64,000 bases of DNA from JAYEIA01 sp964472505. GTDB taxonomy: Bacteria > Bacteroidota > Bacteroidia > Bacteroidales > JAADGE01. Shown in pieces: positions 7,435 to 15,809 of this stretch (positions are counted from its first letter, which is position 1; each line of letters starts with the position of its first letter). Location: contig CAYYQW010000003.1 in the NCBI GenBank assembly GCA_964472505.1, positions 1 to 64,000 on the forward strand. The letters run 5' to 3'. The translations under genes and the position numbers were made by a program. The notes beneath the pieces were generated by a model. That model was not told where the DNA came from. It did not search any database and saw only the letters and a program-made list of their open reading frames with translations.

Positions 7435-9219
7435 TTATTGTAATGTTTCGCTTGTTTCGCACAGATATAATTCAACATATCGTTCCGAGTTTTGTGAGTC
7501 GTAGTTGATGCGTCCGGCTATTATGGCTTTGGCTTTGCCTGAGTTGAGGAGCAGTTTGCAGTAATTGAACAAAAATTCTTTATTAAATTTATCTTCAATA
7601 AAAACGGTATTTTCTCCTTTGAAACCGTTACGAATGGCAATTTCTCCGGCCATAATATTGGCTAATGTATAAACAAAAATCTTGGGACTCGGAAAATAAT
7701 TTTCTCGGTCGTTAATGGTTTTTTGATATTCCGAATCGGTTTCCGAAGATGCATTGCCGTTGGACAAAACAATGGCAATATCTTCCGGTTTGTATGGGCT
7801 TAAATCGGCATTTTTCAGCAAAAGCTCCGAGCCGAGAAAAGCTAACTTGCAAAGTTTATCCATTTTGTAAAACTTTGGATATTTGCAATTTAGTTCTTTA
7901 TAGAGCGATTTGGAGAACTGCTTAAAACCAAGTTCGATATCTTCAGTGTTTTCGCTGCTGTCAAAAAAATCAAAAGCCTCATTTTTACTGTTTATTACGC
8001 TTACCTGAAAATTATCAATAATGGTCGATTGGCTGACAGTAAGCGGTTTGTTTGTCGGTTTTTCTTTTTCTTGAAAACTTTTTGATAAAACCAATGCTGC
8101 ATTACTGCCGCCAAAACCGGATGCGGTTTTAAGCGCATGCATGAGTTTTGCTTTTTGGACTTTTTGAATAATCTTAACTTGTTTTGAAGTCCCTGTATTT
8201 TCAAAACCATAGGAAGGCAACAGGTAGTTTTGCTTCATGCTTTCAGCGGCCAATATGCTTTCGGCAATACCGGATGCGCCAAAGGTATGACCTATGTTCC
8301 CTTTAAAGCTGTTAAGCGGTACATGGCTCAGCCCGGCAATATATAGAGCTTTGGCTTCCATTTCATCGTTGTAGGGGGTTGCCGTTCCGTGAGCTGAGAT
8401 ATAATCAATTTCGTCAGCATTTATACCGGATTCGGAAATAGCCTGTTTAACGGTCCAAGCCAATTCTTCGCCCGTGCGCGACGGCCCGGAAATATGATTG
8501 GCATCATTGCTTGAAGCGCCGCCCGACAATTGTATTTTTTCTCCTTTAATTTTTTCGGAATCGGAAGTCAGAATTAGTGTGGCGGCTCCTTCGCCGGGAG
8601 TCATGCCTTGCCGGTCCTTGTCAAAAGGTTTGCAGGCTTCCGGGCTTACGGCTTTAAAAGCCTGAAAACCGGATAAAGTAAACTCCGACAGAATATCGGC
8701 TCCGGCTACTACGGCTTGTTTGTATTTCCCGGCATTTATTAATCGTTGGGCAATTATCAGAGCCAGGCTTCCCGATGTGCAGGCATTTGAAACGGTCAGC
8801 TTTTTGCCCGTATGTTTGAAAAAATCGGCTACCAAGTCGGTGGATTTCCAAAGTTGTACTCTGTCATTTTCGTATTGGGCGGCATATTGCTTTTCACGTA
8901 AATTTACATTGCCTTTGGTGGTTGAAATTATGAGTAGTGTTTCGGGTTCTTCTATATTAATACGGCTGTTTTTCAGGGCATCCGAAATTGAACAAATCAG
9001 CAGTTTTTCGTATCTTGTGTAGTTTTCCGGTTTGCTGCAGATTGCTGAAAAACAGTTCTCTAATTTCTCGGAATCGACCAATGAAACAGCCGAACGCTCG
9101 GGAGATAATGCCGGGCTTGATTGTCGAATACCGGTTTTTCCGGCTTTAATAGTTTCAAAATTCTCTTGGGTTGTAAAGCCCAAAGATGAAATGATATTAT
9201 GTGATTCAAGAAATGTCAT
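7435..9219 (-). CDS. Ketosynthase fused to a degenerate half-ketosynthase
   Basis: The product has 594 residues, about 200 more than a standard ketosynthase. Residues 1-385 form a full KS domain with C147 (NACTSG), H277 (AHGTAT) and H311 (GHTFGASG). From about 398 a second segment resembles only the N-terminal half of a KS: a YPKFYKMDKL stretch, EDIAIVLSNGNAS, then YTLANIMAGEIAIRNGF. Where the nucleophile would stand it reads FIEDKF, so no Cys is present. The appended half may be a dimer-interface or chain-length module. It lies between the thioesterase (20-base gap) and ACP genes of the operon. Confidence 0.85.
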   Translation of the reverse strand: MTFLESHNIISSLGFTTQENFETIKAGKTGIRQSSPALSPERSAVSLVDSEKLENCFSAICSKPENYTRYEKLLICSISDALKNSRINIEEPETLLIISTTKGNVNLREKQYAAQYENDRVQLWKSTDLVADFFKHTGKKLTVSNACTSGSLALIIAQRLINAGKYKQAVVAGADILSEFTLSGFQAFKAVSPEACKPFDKDRQGMTPGEGAATLILTSDSEKIKGEKIQLSGGASSNDANHISGPSRTGEELAWTVKQAISESGINADEIDYISAHGTATPYNDEMEAKALYIAGLSHVPLNSFKGNIGHTFGASGIAESILAAESMKQNYLLPSYGFENTGTSKQVKIIQKVQKAKLMHALKTASGFGGSNAALVLSKSFQEKEKPTNKPLTVSQSTIIDNFQVSVINSKNEAFDFFDSSENTEDIELGFKQFSKSLYKELNCKYPKFYKMDKLCKLAFLGSELLLKNADLSPYKPEDIAIVLSNGNASSETDSEYQKTINDRENYFPSPKIFVYTLANIMAGEIAIRNGFKGENTVFIEDKFNKEFLFNYCKLLLNSGKAKAIIAGRINYDSQNSERYVELYLCETSETLQ

Positions 9220-9239
9220 GTCCGATTATTCTGTTTTTC

Positions 9240-9683
9240 TTATCTGATGTATTTACGTTTCCACTGTTCAAAAAACTCAGGGCTTATAAGTTCCAATTCG
9301 TATGTCTTATTTAGAAAGACTTGTATGCTTTGGCCGATTGCAATTATTTTATTGTCGGATTTTCGGCGCAGTTCGTACTCAAACACAATTTTAGCCGCCG
9401 GATTATCTTTAAATGTAGTTGTCAGTATGGCTTCCTCTTCGTACTTTAATTGGTTTTTGTAATCCATATTTAGTTTAACCAAAGGAATCATGTAGCCGTG
9501 CCTGTGTACATCCATGTAGCCGATGCCGTATGTTTTGCCGAAGTTTTCACGCCCGTCTTCAAAGTATTTGGCGTAGTTACCGTGCCACACAATGCCCATG
9601 GAATCCACTTCGCTAAATCGTACTTTAATTTCTGTTTGAGCTGATAATTGTTTCTCTGCCGGGACTTTTTTTCTGTTTTTCAT
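9240..9683 (-). CDS. 4HBT-family acyl-CoA/acyl-ACP thioesterase
   Basis: A 147-residue hotdog protein of the YbgC/4-hydroxybenzoyl-CoA thioesterase type. The signature is VRFSEVDSMGIVWHGNYAKYF, with the catalytic acidic residue in EVD and the helix-starting HGNY. It would release or edit acyl chains on the polyene ACP; aryl polyene clusters carry a similar enzyme. A basic N-terminal extension of about 15 residues precedes the domain. The methyltransferase gene lies 13 bases upstream and the KS fusion gene 20 bases downstream, so it is clearly part of the operon. Confidence 0.85.
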   Translation of the reverse strand: MKNRKKVPAEKQLSAQTEIKVRFSEVDSMGIVWHGNYAKYFEDGRENFGKTYGIGYMDVHRHGYMIPLVKLNMDYKNQLKYEEEAILTTTFKDNPAAKIVFEYELRRKSDNKIIAIGQSIQVFLNKTYELELISPEFFEQWKRKYIR

Positions 9684-9696
9684 AAAAATTAAAATC

Positions 9697-10800
9697 TTAT
9701 TTCATGCAGCTGATTACCGTGTGGCTGACGCCTACATTTTCATAAATTTTGTCGGTTCGCAAGCCGGCTTGTTTAATTAAACGAAGCATGTCATCGGAAT
9801 GGTACATTCGGCTGTTTCCGTTAGCCACGCATGTAAAATACAGCGATGTAGCGTGCAGGCTATAGGTGGAGGCTTCAAAGCGTTGTTTGTCCCAAAGGGT
9901 TTCCATAATGAATAAGCGCGAGTTTTCGTGCATGGCTGCTTTGGCGTTGCTTATCAGCTGCACGACTTGCTCTTCGGAAAAACAATCTAAAAACTGACTC
10001 ATCCAAATAATGTCGTGTCCTTTTGGATAGGGTTTTGAAAAATCCAGTAAGTTTATGGGATGCAGATTGATGCGGTTTTCAAATCCTTTATTTTTGATGT
10101 TCTTTGCGGCGTCGTTAAGTTGGCCGGGCAAGTCCAAAATGCTTATGTGAACATCCGGATTATGTTGGGCGCATTTTATGGCAAACTTTCCGGTATTTCC
10201 GCCCACATCCATAATGTTTTTGGGCTTGTGTTCAAAAATTATCGGTAATACACTTTCAAAAGAATCATCGGAATAATAATGGTCGAATTTAAACCAGCTT
10301 TCGCGAAATTTTTCGGGCATTTCCGATAAAGCTTCATAAACCGTGGGTTTATCGGACAGTTCGCGATGAAGTCCGGCCGGTTTCCCTGTTTTAACGGCTT
10401 CCTGCAAATGAAAAAAAGCTTTGTAGTTTACGTCTTGCGTAAAATCCATATTGGCATTGGTGAGCTCATCGGTCAGAATAAAAAAACCGGTTTTTGTCAG
10501 GGAATACTTATCGTTTTCGGCCATTAGCATTTCTAAGCTGAGGCCGGCTTCAAGCAGCACCAAAGTGCCGTATTCCGAAAGATTTACGGCTTGAGCAATT
10601 TCCGATAAGCTTTGCGGTTTTCGCATGTCGCGCAGATGAGCGAGTATGCCTAAGTCGCGCAAAGCTTTGGCTGCCTGAAACATTATGGGTGCAAAAGCAA
10701 TTTTTTGGGCATCGCTTTTGGCTTGAAGGGCTGATTTTTTATCGTTTCCGTAATTTCGCATGCTGTTATGATTAAAATCTGTTTTATGATTTTTTTTCAA
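9697..10800 (-). CDS. SAM-dependent methyltransferase (O-methyltransferase type)
   Basis: The 367-residue product has an N-terminal winged-helix dimerisation region (about 25-110) and a C-terminal Rossmann methyltransferase fold. The SAM motif IMDVGGNTGKFA is near 216, followed by the acidic LDLPGQL strand end. This layout is that of plant-type and hydroxyneurosporene O-methyltransferases. It is the first gene of the minus-strand polyene operon and probably methylates the aryl head group, or another hydroxyl, of the pigment. The operon promoter should lie in 10801-10888, where I find AT-rich sequence but no convincing box. The substrate assignment is inference. Confidence 0.85.
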   Translation of the reverse strand: MKKNHKTDFNHNSMRNYGNDKKSALQAKSDAQKIAFAPIMFQAAKALRDLGILAHLRDMRKPQSLSEIAQAVNLSEYGTLVLLEAGLSLEMLMAENDKYSLTKTGFFILTDELTNANMDFTQDVNYKAFFHLQEAVKTGKPAGLHRELSDKPTVYEALSEMPEKFRESWFKFDHYYSDDSFESVLPIIFEHKPKNIMDVGGNTGKFAIKCAQHNPDVHISILDLPGQLNDAAKNIKNKGFENRINLHPINLLDFSKPYPKGHDIIWMSQFLDCFSEEQVVQLISNAKAAMHENSRLFIMETLWDKQRFEASTYSLHATSLYFTCVANGNSRMYHSDDMLRLIKQAGLRTDKIYENVGVSHTVISCMK

Positions 10801-10888
10801 AAATAGAAACTTTAAATTGAAAATAGCGGAAAAAGGCTGCCTTGATAAAAATTCGTGTATTCGTATTTATGTGCTTGGATATTAACAG

Positions 10889-11002
10889 CTTAACGCTTCA
10901 GGGAATTGTTTGTCAGACCAAAAGGAGATTTTGGAACACTTTTTCGATGATTGGAAAGGTGCCAATGAACAGGTCGATGATGTTTTGCTCATTGGCATTT
11001 GA
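10889..11002 (+). pseudogene. 3' remnant of a SpoIIE-type phosphatase gene
   Basis: On the plus strand, 10916-11002 translates to DQKEILEHFFDDWKGANEQV followed by DDVLLIGI and a stop. This matches the C-terminus of the intact SpoIIE/PP2C phosphatase at 50751-52025 (QKSILEKIFTRWKGDNEQ, then DDVVIVGI). A stop occurs in frame at 10883 and no upstream body remains, so it is a gene stub. It ends 15 bases before the 3' end of a convergent SpoIIAA-like gene. Phosphatases of this type act on STAS/SpoIIAA proteins, so the pair may once have been one regulatory unit. Confidence 0.75.
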
Positions 11003-11017
11003 GCACTGTACTGTGTA

Positions 11018-11419
11018 CTAATTTAAAAGCCAATCAACAGCTTCGTTTCGGTTGTTAAATAATTTTGTTTGAAGCCTTTGAGCATGCGCTTCATCCATGG
11101 TTTGTTCCACGGAAAGCTCGGCAGTCAAATCATCTTGTACAAGAAATGCCTCTTTGCTAATGCCCATTTCCACTTCCGCTTTATTTATATTATCATCAAT
11201 CCACGCTTGTAGTTCGGGGCCAATTGTAATATTGAAATTTTCTAAGTTCCACAGGGCTTTTTCAGCTTTGTGCTTGGCTGCTATTTCCAGAAATTTTTTT
11301 AAATCTGCTTTGAAAAGTTCAATTTCATCAAAATCATGACTTAATGCTATTTCACAAACTTTCTTTTCTTGGTCAAAAGAAATTAGGATTTTATCGGTTT
11401 GAAAAATTGGTTGAAACAT
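11018..11419 (-). CDS. SpoIIAA/STAS-like small protein
   Basis: A 133-residue soluble protein with no signal peptide. The predicted pattern of alternating strands and helices, the middle segment KALWNLENFNITIGPELQAWI and the terminal FNNRNEAVDWLLN fit the SpoIIAA-like/STAS group, whose members end with an amphipathic helix and a W-L pair. The domain match is by overall pattern only, so the call is tentative. A phosphatase remnant converges on its 3' end, which fits a former phosphatase/anti-sigma-antagonist pairing. Upstream 11420-11548 is non-coding. No promoter box was identified with confidence. Confidence 0.5.
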   Translation of the reverse strand: MFQPIFQTDKILISFDQEKKVCEIALSHDFDEIELFKADLKKFLEIAAKHKAEKALWNLENFNITIGPELQAWIDDNINKAEVEMGISKEAFLVQDDLTAELSVEQTMDEAHAQRLQTKLFNNRNEAVDWLLN

Positions 11420-11548
11420 AATTCTATATTTTTAGTTTAGTATGTTAATATACATTATTTTTTCAAAATACAAACAACAAACTGTGTTTTTTTGTTTGGT
11501 TTCAGAAAATGATTTCTGTTAAGATTGGAAATTAAGCGGTTACAGATT

Positions 11549-11761
11549 TTAATTTAAAAAACTTTTACCACGCTCCTGAATAATACGAATAAAGTTTTCT
11601 ACAGAGCGGTCGTAGCCGGCTTACGTATCATCCGGGAAATAACATGCAGGCAGTTCGCCTCGGCTTCGGTGGCTTGCTATACAATCGCAACAGATTCCTT
11701 TTTTCCCGCAAGGGTATGAACAATTACAAAAATTCAAATTTCGCTCTTTTTTGCACTCCAT
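11549..11761 (-). pseudogene. DUF6485-like Cys-rich small protein, interrupted by a stop
   Basis: One continuous frame of 71 codons starts at 11761. It gives a Cys-rich segment (MECKKERNLNFCNC, then CGKKGICCDC and GELPACYFPDDT). An in-frame TAA follows at 11621-11623, and the same frame continues with AGYDRSVENFIRIIQERGK to a final stop. As I remember the DUF6485 family, a Cys-rich front is joined to a YDRS(x)E(x)FI tail, so both halves belong together. A single G-to-T change of GAA would create the stop. The product is truncated at 46 residues unless the stop is read through or is a sequencing error. The dnaX stop is 17 bases upstream. Confidence 0.7.
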
Positions 11762-11778
11762 CTGTTTTGTTTTTATTG

Positions 11779-13410
11779 TTATTGGTCTAAATCCAGCTCG
11801 TCTTTCAGGCGGTTAAGGTTTTCGTTTTTTTTTGCCAGAAATTCATATTTGTCTTTTTGGGTATAAGGCCGGTCATCACTGTTCTCTTTGTCAATGTTTA
11901 TTTGCATTTCTAAGTCACTGATATCCAGTTCTGACCTTAGGAAAGTGATGATTTTCCCTTTCAGGCTTTCCAATTTTTCTTTTTGGAGCTTATGACTCAC
12001 CGTCATAATGATACGCTTATTCTCAAATGCGGGAACATTGGCCGAGAGTATGGCTTTTAGCCTGGGAGCGTTTTCAAATTTAGAAGCTAAATTTATCCAT
12101 GCTTTTTCAAAATTTACCGGAGGCTTTTGTGTGCCGGCTGTCTTTTTTACGGGTTCTTTAACGATTGGGTCCAACTTGATTCCCGATGTTTTATTTGAAG
12201 TTTTTTTCTCCGGTTTCTTTTTTTCTTTCGGATTTGTATTGCTTTGTTTGCTTTCCGGGGGCTTTGCCTTCTTTTCGCTTGCTGTATTTGCCGGTGTCGC
12301 AACAGGTCGGCTCATCTCTTCAGTAAGCTTCACGAGTTCAAGCAAACATATTTCCGTAAGCAGGCGTTTGTTTTGCGCGCCGCGGTAGTTAATATCGGCT
12401 TTATTACTAATTTTTAAAGCTTCAAACAAAAAGCGCGGAGAGCACTTTTGGGCTTGCTCCAGATAGCGAGTTTTTATGGCTTCTCCGGCTTCAAAAAGCT
12501 CTATGGTTTTGGGGTCTTTCACCACTAAAAGGTCGCGCAAATGTGAACTTAATCCGCTGATAAAGTGATGACTGTCAAATCCTTTGTTTAGTATGGTGTT
12601 GAATATTAGCAGGCTTTCTTGGGCATCATTTTCCAGAAATGCATCTACCAGTTTGAAATAATATTCAAAATCCAATACATTTAGGTTATCAATGGCGTTT
12701 TGGTAGGTGATTTTTTCCCCGGAAAAGCTCACAATTTGATCAAAGAATGAGAGCGCATCCCGCATGGCACCGTCGGCTTTTACCGCAATGGCATTAAGCG
12801 CTTCGGGCTCGGTTTCTATGCCTTCTTCTTTGGCCACATAGGCCAGATGTTGGGCGGCATCGTCCACGCTTATGCGGTTAAAATCAAATATTTGGCAGCG
12901 CGATAATATGGTCGGAAGTATTTTGTGTTTTTCGGTGGTTGCCAATACAAAAACGGCATGCGCCGGCGGTTCTTCCAGTGTTTTTAAAAAAGCATTAAAA
13001 GCCGAAGAAGACAGCATGTGAACCTCATCAATGATATAGATGCTGTGGCTTCCGATTTGCGGCGGAATTCTGACTTGCTCAATCAGGTTACGTATATCTT
13101 CCACCGAATTGTTTGATGCTGCATCCAATTCGTGAATATTGTATGACCGACTTTCGTTAAAAGCCACACAGGATTCACAAGTGTTGCAGGCTTCATTATC
13201 TTCGGTCGGGTTTTGGCAATTTATGGTTTTTGCGAAAATTCGTGCACAGGTTGTTTTTCCAACCCCGCGCGGTCCGCAAAATAAATATGCATGCGCCAAA
13301 TGGTTCTCTGCAATAGAGTTTTTAAGTGTAGTGGTTATGGATTGTTGCCCCACCACCGACCGGAAATTTTCCGGACGATATTTTCGTGCCGATACAATAA
13401 AGTTGCTCAT
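11779..13410 (-). CDS. dnaX: DNA polymerase III subunit gamma/tau
   Basis: The start at 13410 gives 543 residues beginning MSNFIVSARKYRP, the conserved DnaX N-terminus; an upstream start would add 18 unrelated residues. Domain order is AAA+ ATPase with Walker A GPRGVGKTT (about 45), a four-Cys zinc module (CQNP, CNTCESC), Walker B IIDEVHML and sensor LATTEKHKILPTILSRC. Then come the lid and collar domains, a Lys/Pro-rich linker (about 380-440) and a tau-like C-terminal domain. It is the clamp-loader motor of the replisome. It reads alone between the DUF6485-like pseudogene and the outer-membrane protein gene. Confidence 0.97.
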   Translation of the reverse strand: MSNFIVSARKYRPENFRSVVGQQSITTTLKNSIAENHLAHAYLFCGPRGVGKTTCARIFAKTINCQNPTEDNEACNTCESCVAFNESRSYNIHELDAASNNSVEDIRNLIEQVRIPPQIGSHSIYIIDEVHMLSSSAFNAFLKTLEEPPAHAVFVLATTEKHKILPTILSRCQIFDFNRISVDDAAQHLAYVAKEEGIETEPEALNAIAVKADGAMRDALSFFDQIVSFSGEKITYQNAIDNLNVLDFEYYFKLVDAFLENDAQESLLIFNTILNKGFDSHHFISGLSSHLRDLLVVKDPKTIELFEAGEAIKTRYLEQAQKCSPRFLFEALKISNKADINYRGAQNKRLLTEICLLELVKLTEEMSRPVATPANTASEKKAKPPESKQSNTNPKEKKKPEKKTSNKTSGIKLDPIVKEPVKKTAGTQKPPVNFEKAWINLASKFENAPRLKAILSANVPAFENKRIIMTVSHKLQKEKLESLKGKIITFLRSELDISDLEMQINIDKENSDDRPYTQKDKYEFLAKKNENLNRLKDELDLDQ

Positions 13411-13490
13411 AATTTTCCGCGCTGTTTTGAGCAACAAAGTTAATTCAAAAACCGGCAAAATCAAAAAGGATTAACCGGACGATTTATCGT

Positions 13491-14207
13491 TTATAGTGTG
13501 ATTGTTAAAACCAAAAAAACATCGCCGGCATCCGGATTCAGTATAAAAGCCGTGCTTATTGGCAATTTGAATTTTTCGGTAATTTCGATATCTTTTTTGG
13601 CCGAAATGCCGGTATTAACAAACGTGAATTGGTCGGCATATAAGCCCTCGGCAAGTGTTAATCCTGCAAAAATATTTAGTTTTGTTTTGCCGACCGAAAA
13701 ATTATAAGCCGGTTCAATATAGCTTGAGAAGTTTTGTTTGCCTTCCGCATTTAAATCGTCTCCGTAAAGTATTACACCGGCGGTTATCGACAGCGGCAGG
13801 TTTGGAATGTCGGATACATGGATTACGGCTTCCAATGTGTGAGCAGTTGCTGCTTGGTTCCAATTGAAATAATCGTTGATATAGCCTCCGGCTTCTACCG
13901 GGATGTAATAATCATAAAGCGTAAAAGTGAAAGCGCCTTTTGTGTAGCTCATGTACAAATCCACTTCCTGAAAAGGCTCCGGAGCAATAGTATAAGAGCC
14001 CCAAGCACCAAAAGTGAATCCTTTTTTTGAAATTTCTGCATAAGGTTGCAAGGCCGGAGTTGAGCTTAACGGTATGCCCCGCCAAATGTAGCGGCTTGTC
14101 AAATCCGTTCCGAGATTAAATTCGGCGGATTTGCTTTCATCCTGCGCTTGAAGCGGAAAAACAAGTATGAGTAAAAAAATACCGAGAAACCTAAGCTTTG
14201 TTTTCAT
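13491..14207 (-). CDS. Outer-membrane beta-barrel protein (TorF/Gcw_chp-like)
   Basis: The 238-residue product has a signal peptide (MKTKLRFLGIFLLILVFPLQAQ). The mature part is built from alternating amphipathic strands: NLGTDLTSRYIWRGIPLS, GAWGSYTIAP, DLYMSYTKGAF, YDYYIP and a terminal VFLVLTITL suited to barrel insertion. The T-(S/D)-xY-xWRG start is typical of the TorF/Gcw_chp group of putative outer-membrane proteins. Function is unknown; a channel or structural role is possible. It lies between lpdA and dnaX on the same strand, about 90 bases after the lpdA terminator, so it is likely expressed from its own promoter. Confidence 0.7.
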   Translation of the reverse strand: MKTKLRFLGIFLLILVFPLQAQDESKSAEFNLGTDLTSRYIWRGIPLSSTPALQPYAEISKKGFTFGAWGSYTIAPEPFQEVDLYMSYTKGAFTFTLYDYYIPVEAGGYINDYFNWNQAATAHTLEAVIHVSDIPNLPLSITAGVILYGDDLNAEGKQNFSSYIEPAYNFSVGKTKLNIFAGLTLAEGLYADQFTFVNTGISAKKDIEITEKFKLPISTAFILNPDAGDVFLVLTITL

Positions 14208-14231
14208 ATCGTAAAGTAGAATTAAAGTTAT

Positions 14232-14274
14232 AAAAAAAGCTCCGACTTTAACTGTTCATGAAAAAAGCCGGAGC
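14232..14274 (-). terminator. Rho-independent terminator of the pdh operon
   Basis: Stem GCTCCG/CGGAGC with a loop of about 24 bases. Read on the minus strand it is followed by a run of seven T (AAAAAAA at 14232-14238). It lies 24 bases past the lpdA stop. Confidence 0.75.
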
Positions 14275-14297
14275 CTGAAAAATTGCGGACAAATGTA

Positions 14298-15713
14298 TTA
14301 TTTTTTAGGCATGGTATGTGCCGGATGTCCGTAAAATATTTCGGCGGCTTCCATAATGGTTTCCGAAAGGGTAGGGTGCGGATGTACCGTGAGAGCTACA
14401 TCTTCTGCAGTAGCGGCCATTTCTATGGCCAGCGCCAATTCGGAAATTATATCGCCGGCATTTTTTCCGACAATTCCGGCTCCGAGAATGCGCTCGGTTT
14501 TCGGGTCGATTAATAATTTTGTAAATCCGCGTTTCTCATTCATGGCAACCGCACGCCCGGAGGCTGCCCAAGGGAATTTGACAACTTTGTATTCAATGTC
14601 ATTATTGTTAGCTTCGGTTTCTGTCAGTCCGGCGGTAGCTATTTCGGGGCTTGTGTATGCCACTGCGGGAATGGTTTTGGCATCGGCAAAGGCTTTCTTG
14701 CCGGAAATTACTTCAGCGGCAACGCGGCCTTCGTAAGAAGCTTTGTGCGCCAATAAAGGCCCGCCGGATATATCGCCTATGGCAAATATATGTTCATCGT
14801 TGGTGCGTTGCTGCTTGTCGATTTTTATGTAGCCTTTTTCATCGGTTTCTACTTTTGTGTTTTCCAAACCTAAGTTCTTGCTGTTAGGTTTTTGTCCTAC
14901 CGAAACTAATATTTTGTCATAAGTACGTTCAAAACTGTCGCCTTTTTTATTTTCAAAACTCACCGTTACTTTGTCGCCTTTTTTATCAATTTTGGTGGTT
15001 TTGGTTCCGGTAAATGTCTCTTTAAAAGTCTCTTTATTCGTTTGTTTAAATTCTCGCACCAAATCTTTGTCGGTGCCCGGCATAAAGTCATCGGTAAGTT
15101 CCGTAATGCTGACCTCGCTGCCGAGTCCGGCATAGATGGTGGCCGTTTCCAAACCAATGTATCCGCCGCCTATTACCAATAATCGTTTAGGAATTTCTTT
15201 CAGCTCCAAAGCTTGTTCGGAGCCGATGATTAGTTTTCCGTCCGGTTCCAAATCCGGCAGTACAACCGGTGAAACGCCGGTGGCTATTATGGCATTTTTA
15301 AATTGTATTTTTTCTTTTTCGTCTTTGCCTTTGTCTATTTCCAGGGTATCGGAATTAATGAATTGGGCATAGCCTTTTATGTAGTTGATTTTTCTGGCTT
15401 TTACCAATTGTCCGAGGCCTCCGGTCAGGGTTTTCACCACATCGTTTTTCCAAGCAGCCACCTGCTCAATGTCTATTTTGGGCTCATCAAAAGTGATACC
15501 CATTTCATCAGCTGCAAGGGCTTCTTTTTTTACTTTTACCAAATGCAAAAGAGCTTTGGTCGGGATGCAACCCTTGTAAAGGCAAACACCTCCGGGATTT
15601 GCATTCGGGTCAATTAATGTGACTTTCTGTCCGAGATCGGCTGCCATAAAAGCCGCGCGATATCCGCCCGGCCCGGCGCCTATAATTACGGTATCGTGTT
15701 GTATTTTGTTCAT
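14298..15713 (-). CDS. lpdA: Dihydrolipoyl dehydrogenase (E3)
   Basis: The start at 15713 yields 471 residues beginning MNKIQHDTVIIGAGPGGYRA, so the FAD Rossmann motif sits at the very N-terminus as usual. The redox disulfide is GGVCLYKGC (C44, C49). An NAD-binding GGGYIGLE motif follows. The C-terminal dimerisation domain has the catalytic VHPHPTLSE. The enzyme reoxidises dihydrolipoamide of E2 with NAD+ in the pyruvate dehydrogenase complex. It follows aceF after a spacer of 96 bases that contains a heptamer tandem array, and a terminator closes the operon. Confidence 0.97.
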   Translation of the reverse strand: MNKIQHDTVIIGAGPGGYRAAFMAADLGQKVTLIDPNANPGGVCLYKGCIPTKALLHLVKVKKEALAADEMGITFDEPKIDIEQVAAWKNDVVKTLTGGLGQLVKARKINYIKGYAQFINSDTLEIDKGKDEKEKIQFKNAIIATGVSPVVLPDLEPDGKLIIGSEQALELKEIPKRLLVIGGGYIGLETATIYAGLGSEVSITELTDDFMPGTDKDLVREFKQTNKETFKETFTGTKTTKIDKKGDKVTVSFENKKGDSFERTYDKILVSVGQKPNSKNLGLENTKVETDEKGYIKIDKQQRTNDEHIFAIGDISGGPLLAHKASYEGRVAAEVISGKKAFADAKTIPAVAYTSPEIATAGLTETEANNNDIEYKVVKFPWAASGRAVAMNEKRGFTKLLIDPKTERILGAGIVGKNAGDIISELALAIEMAATAEDVALTVHPHPTLSETIMEAAEIFYGHPAHTMPKK

Positions 15714-15768
15714 AATTAAATGGTTGAATGGTTTTTTGTAAAATTGCTGCATTGCTTACAAGCAGCAG

Positions 15769-15807
15769 TCTTAAGTCTTATATCTTAATACTTAAGTCTT
15801 ATATCTA
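15769..15807. repeat. Heptamer tandem array between aceF and lpdA
   Basis: Seven-base periodic units read TCTTAAG, TCTTATA, TCTTAAT, ACTTAAG, TCTTATA, TCTAAAT on the plus strand. The array fills the spacer just before the aceF stop. A second array of the same consensus lies in the aceE-aceF spacer. Confidence 0.8.
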
Positions 15808-15809
15808 AA

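Noticed and set aside
13411..13464. Longer start for dnaX
   Set aside because: The added 18 residues are not in the family; MSNFIVSARKYRP at 13410 is the conserved N-terminus.
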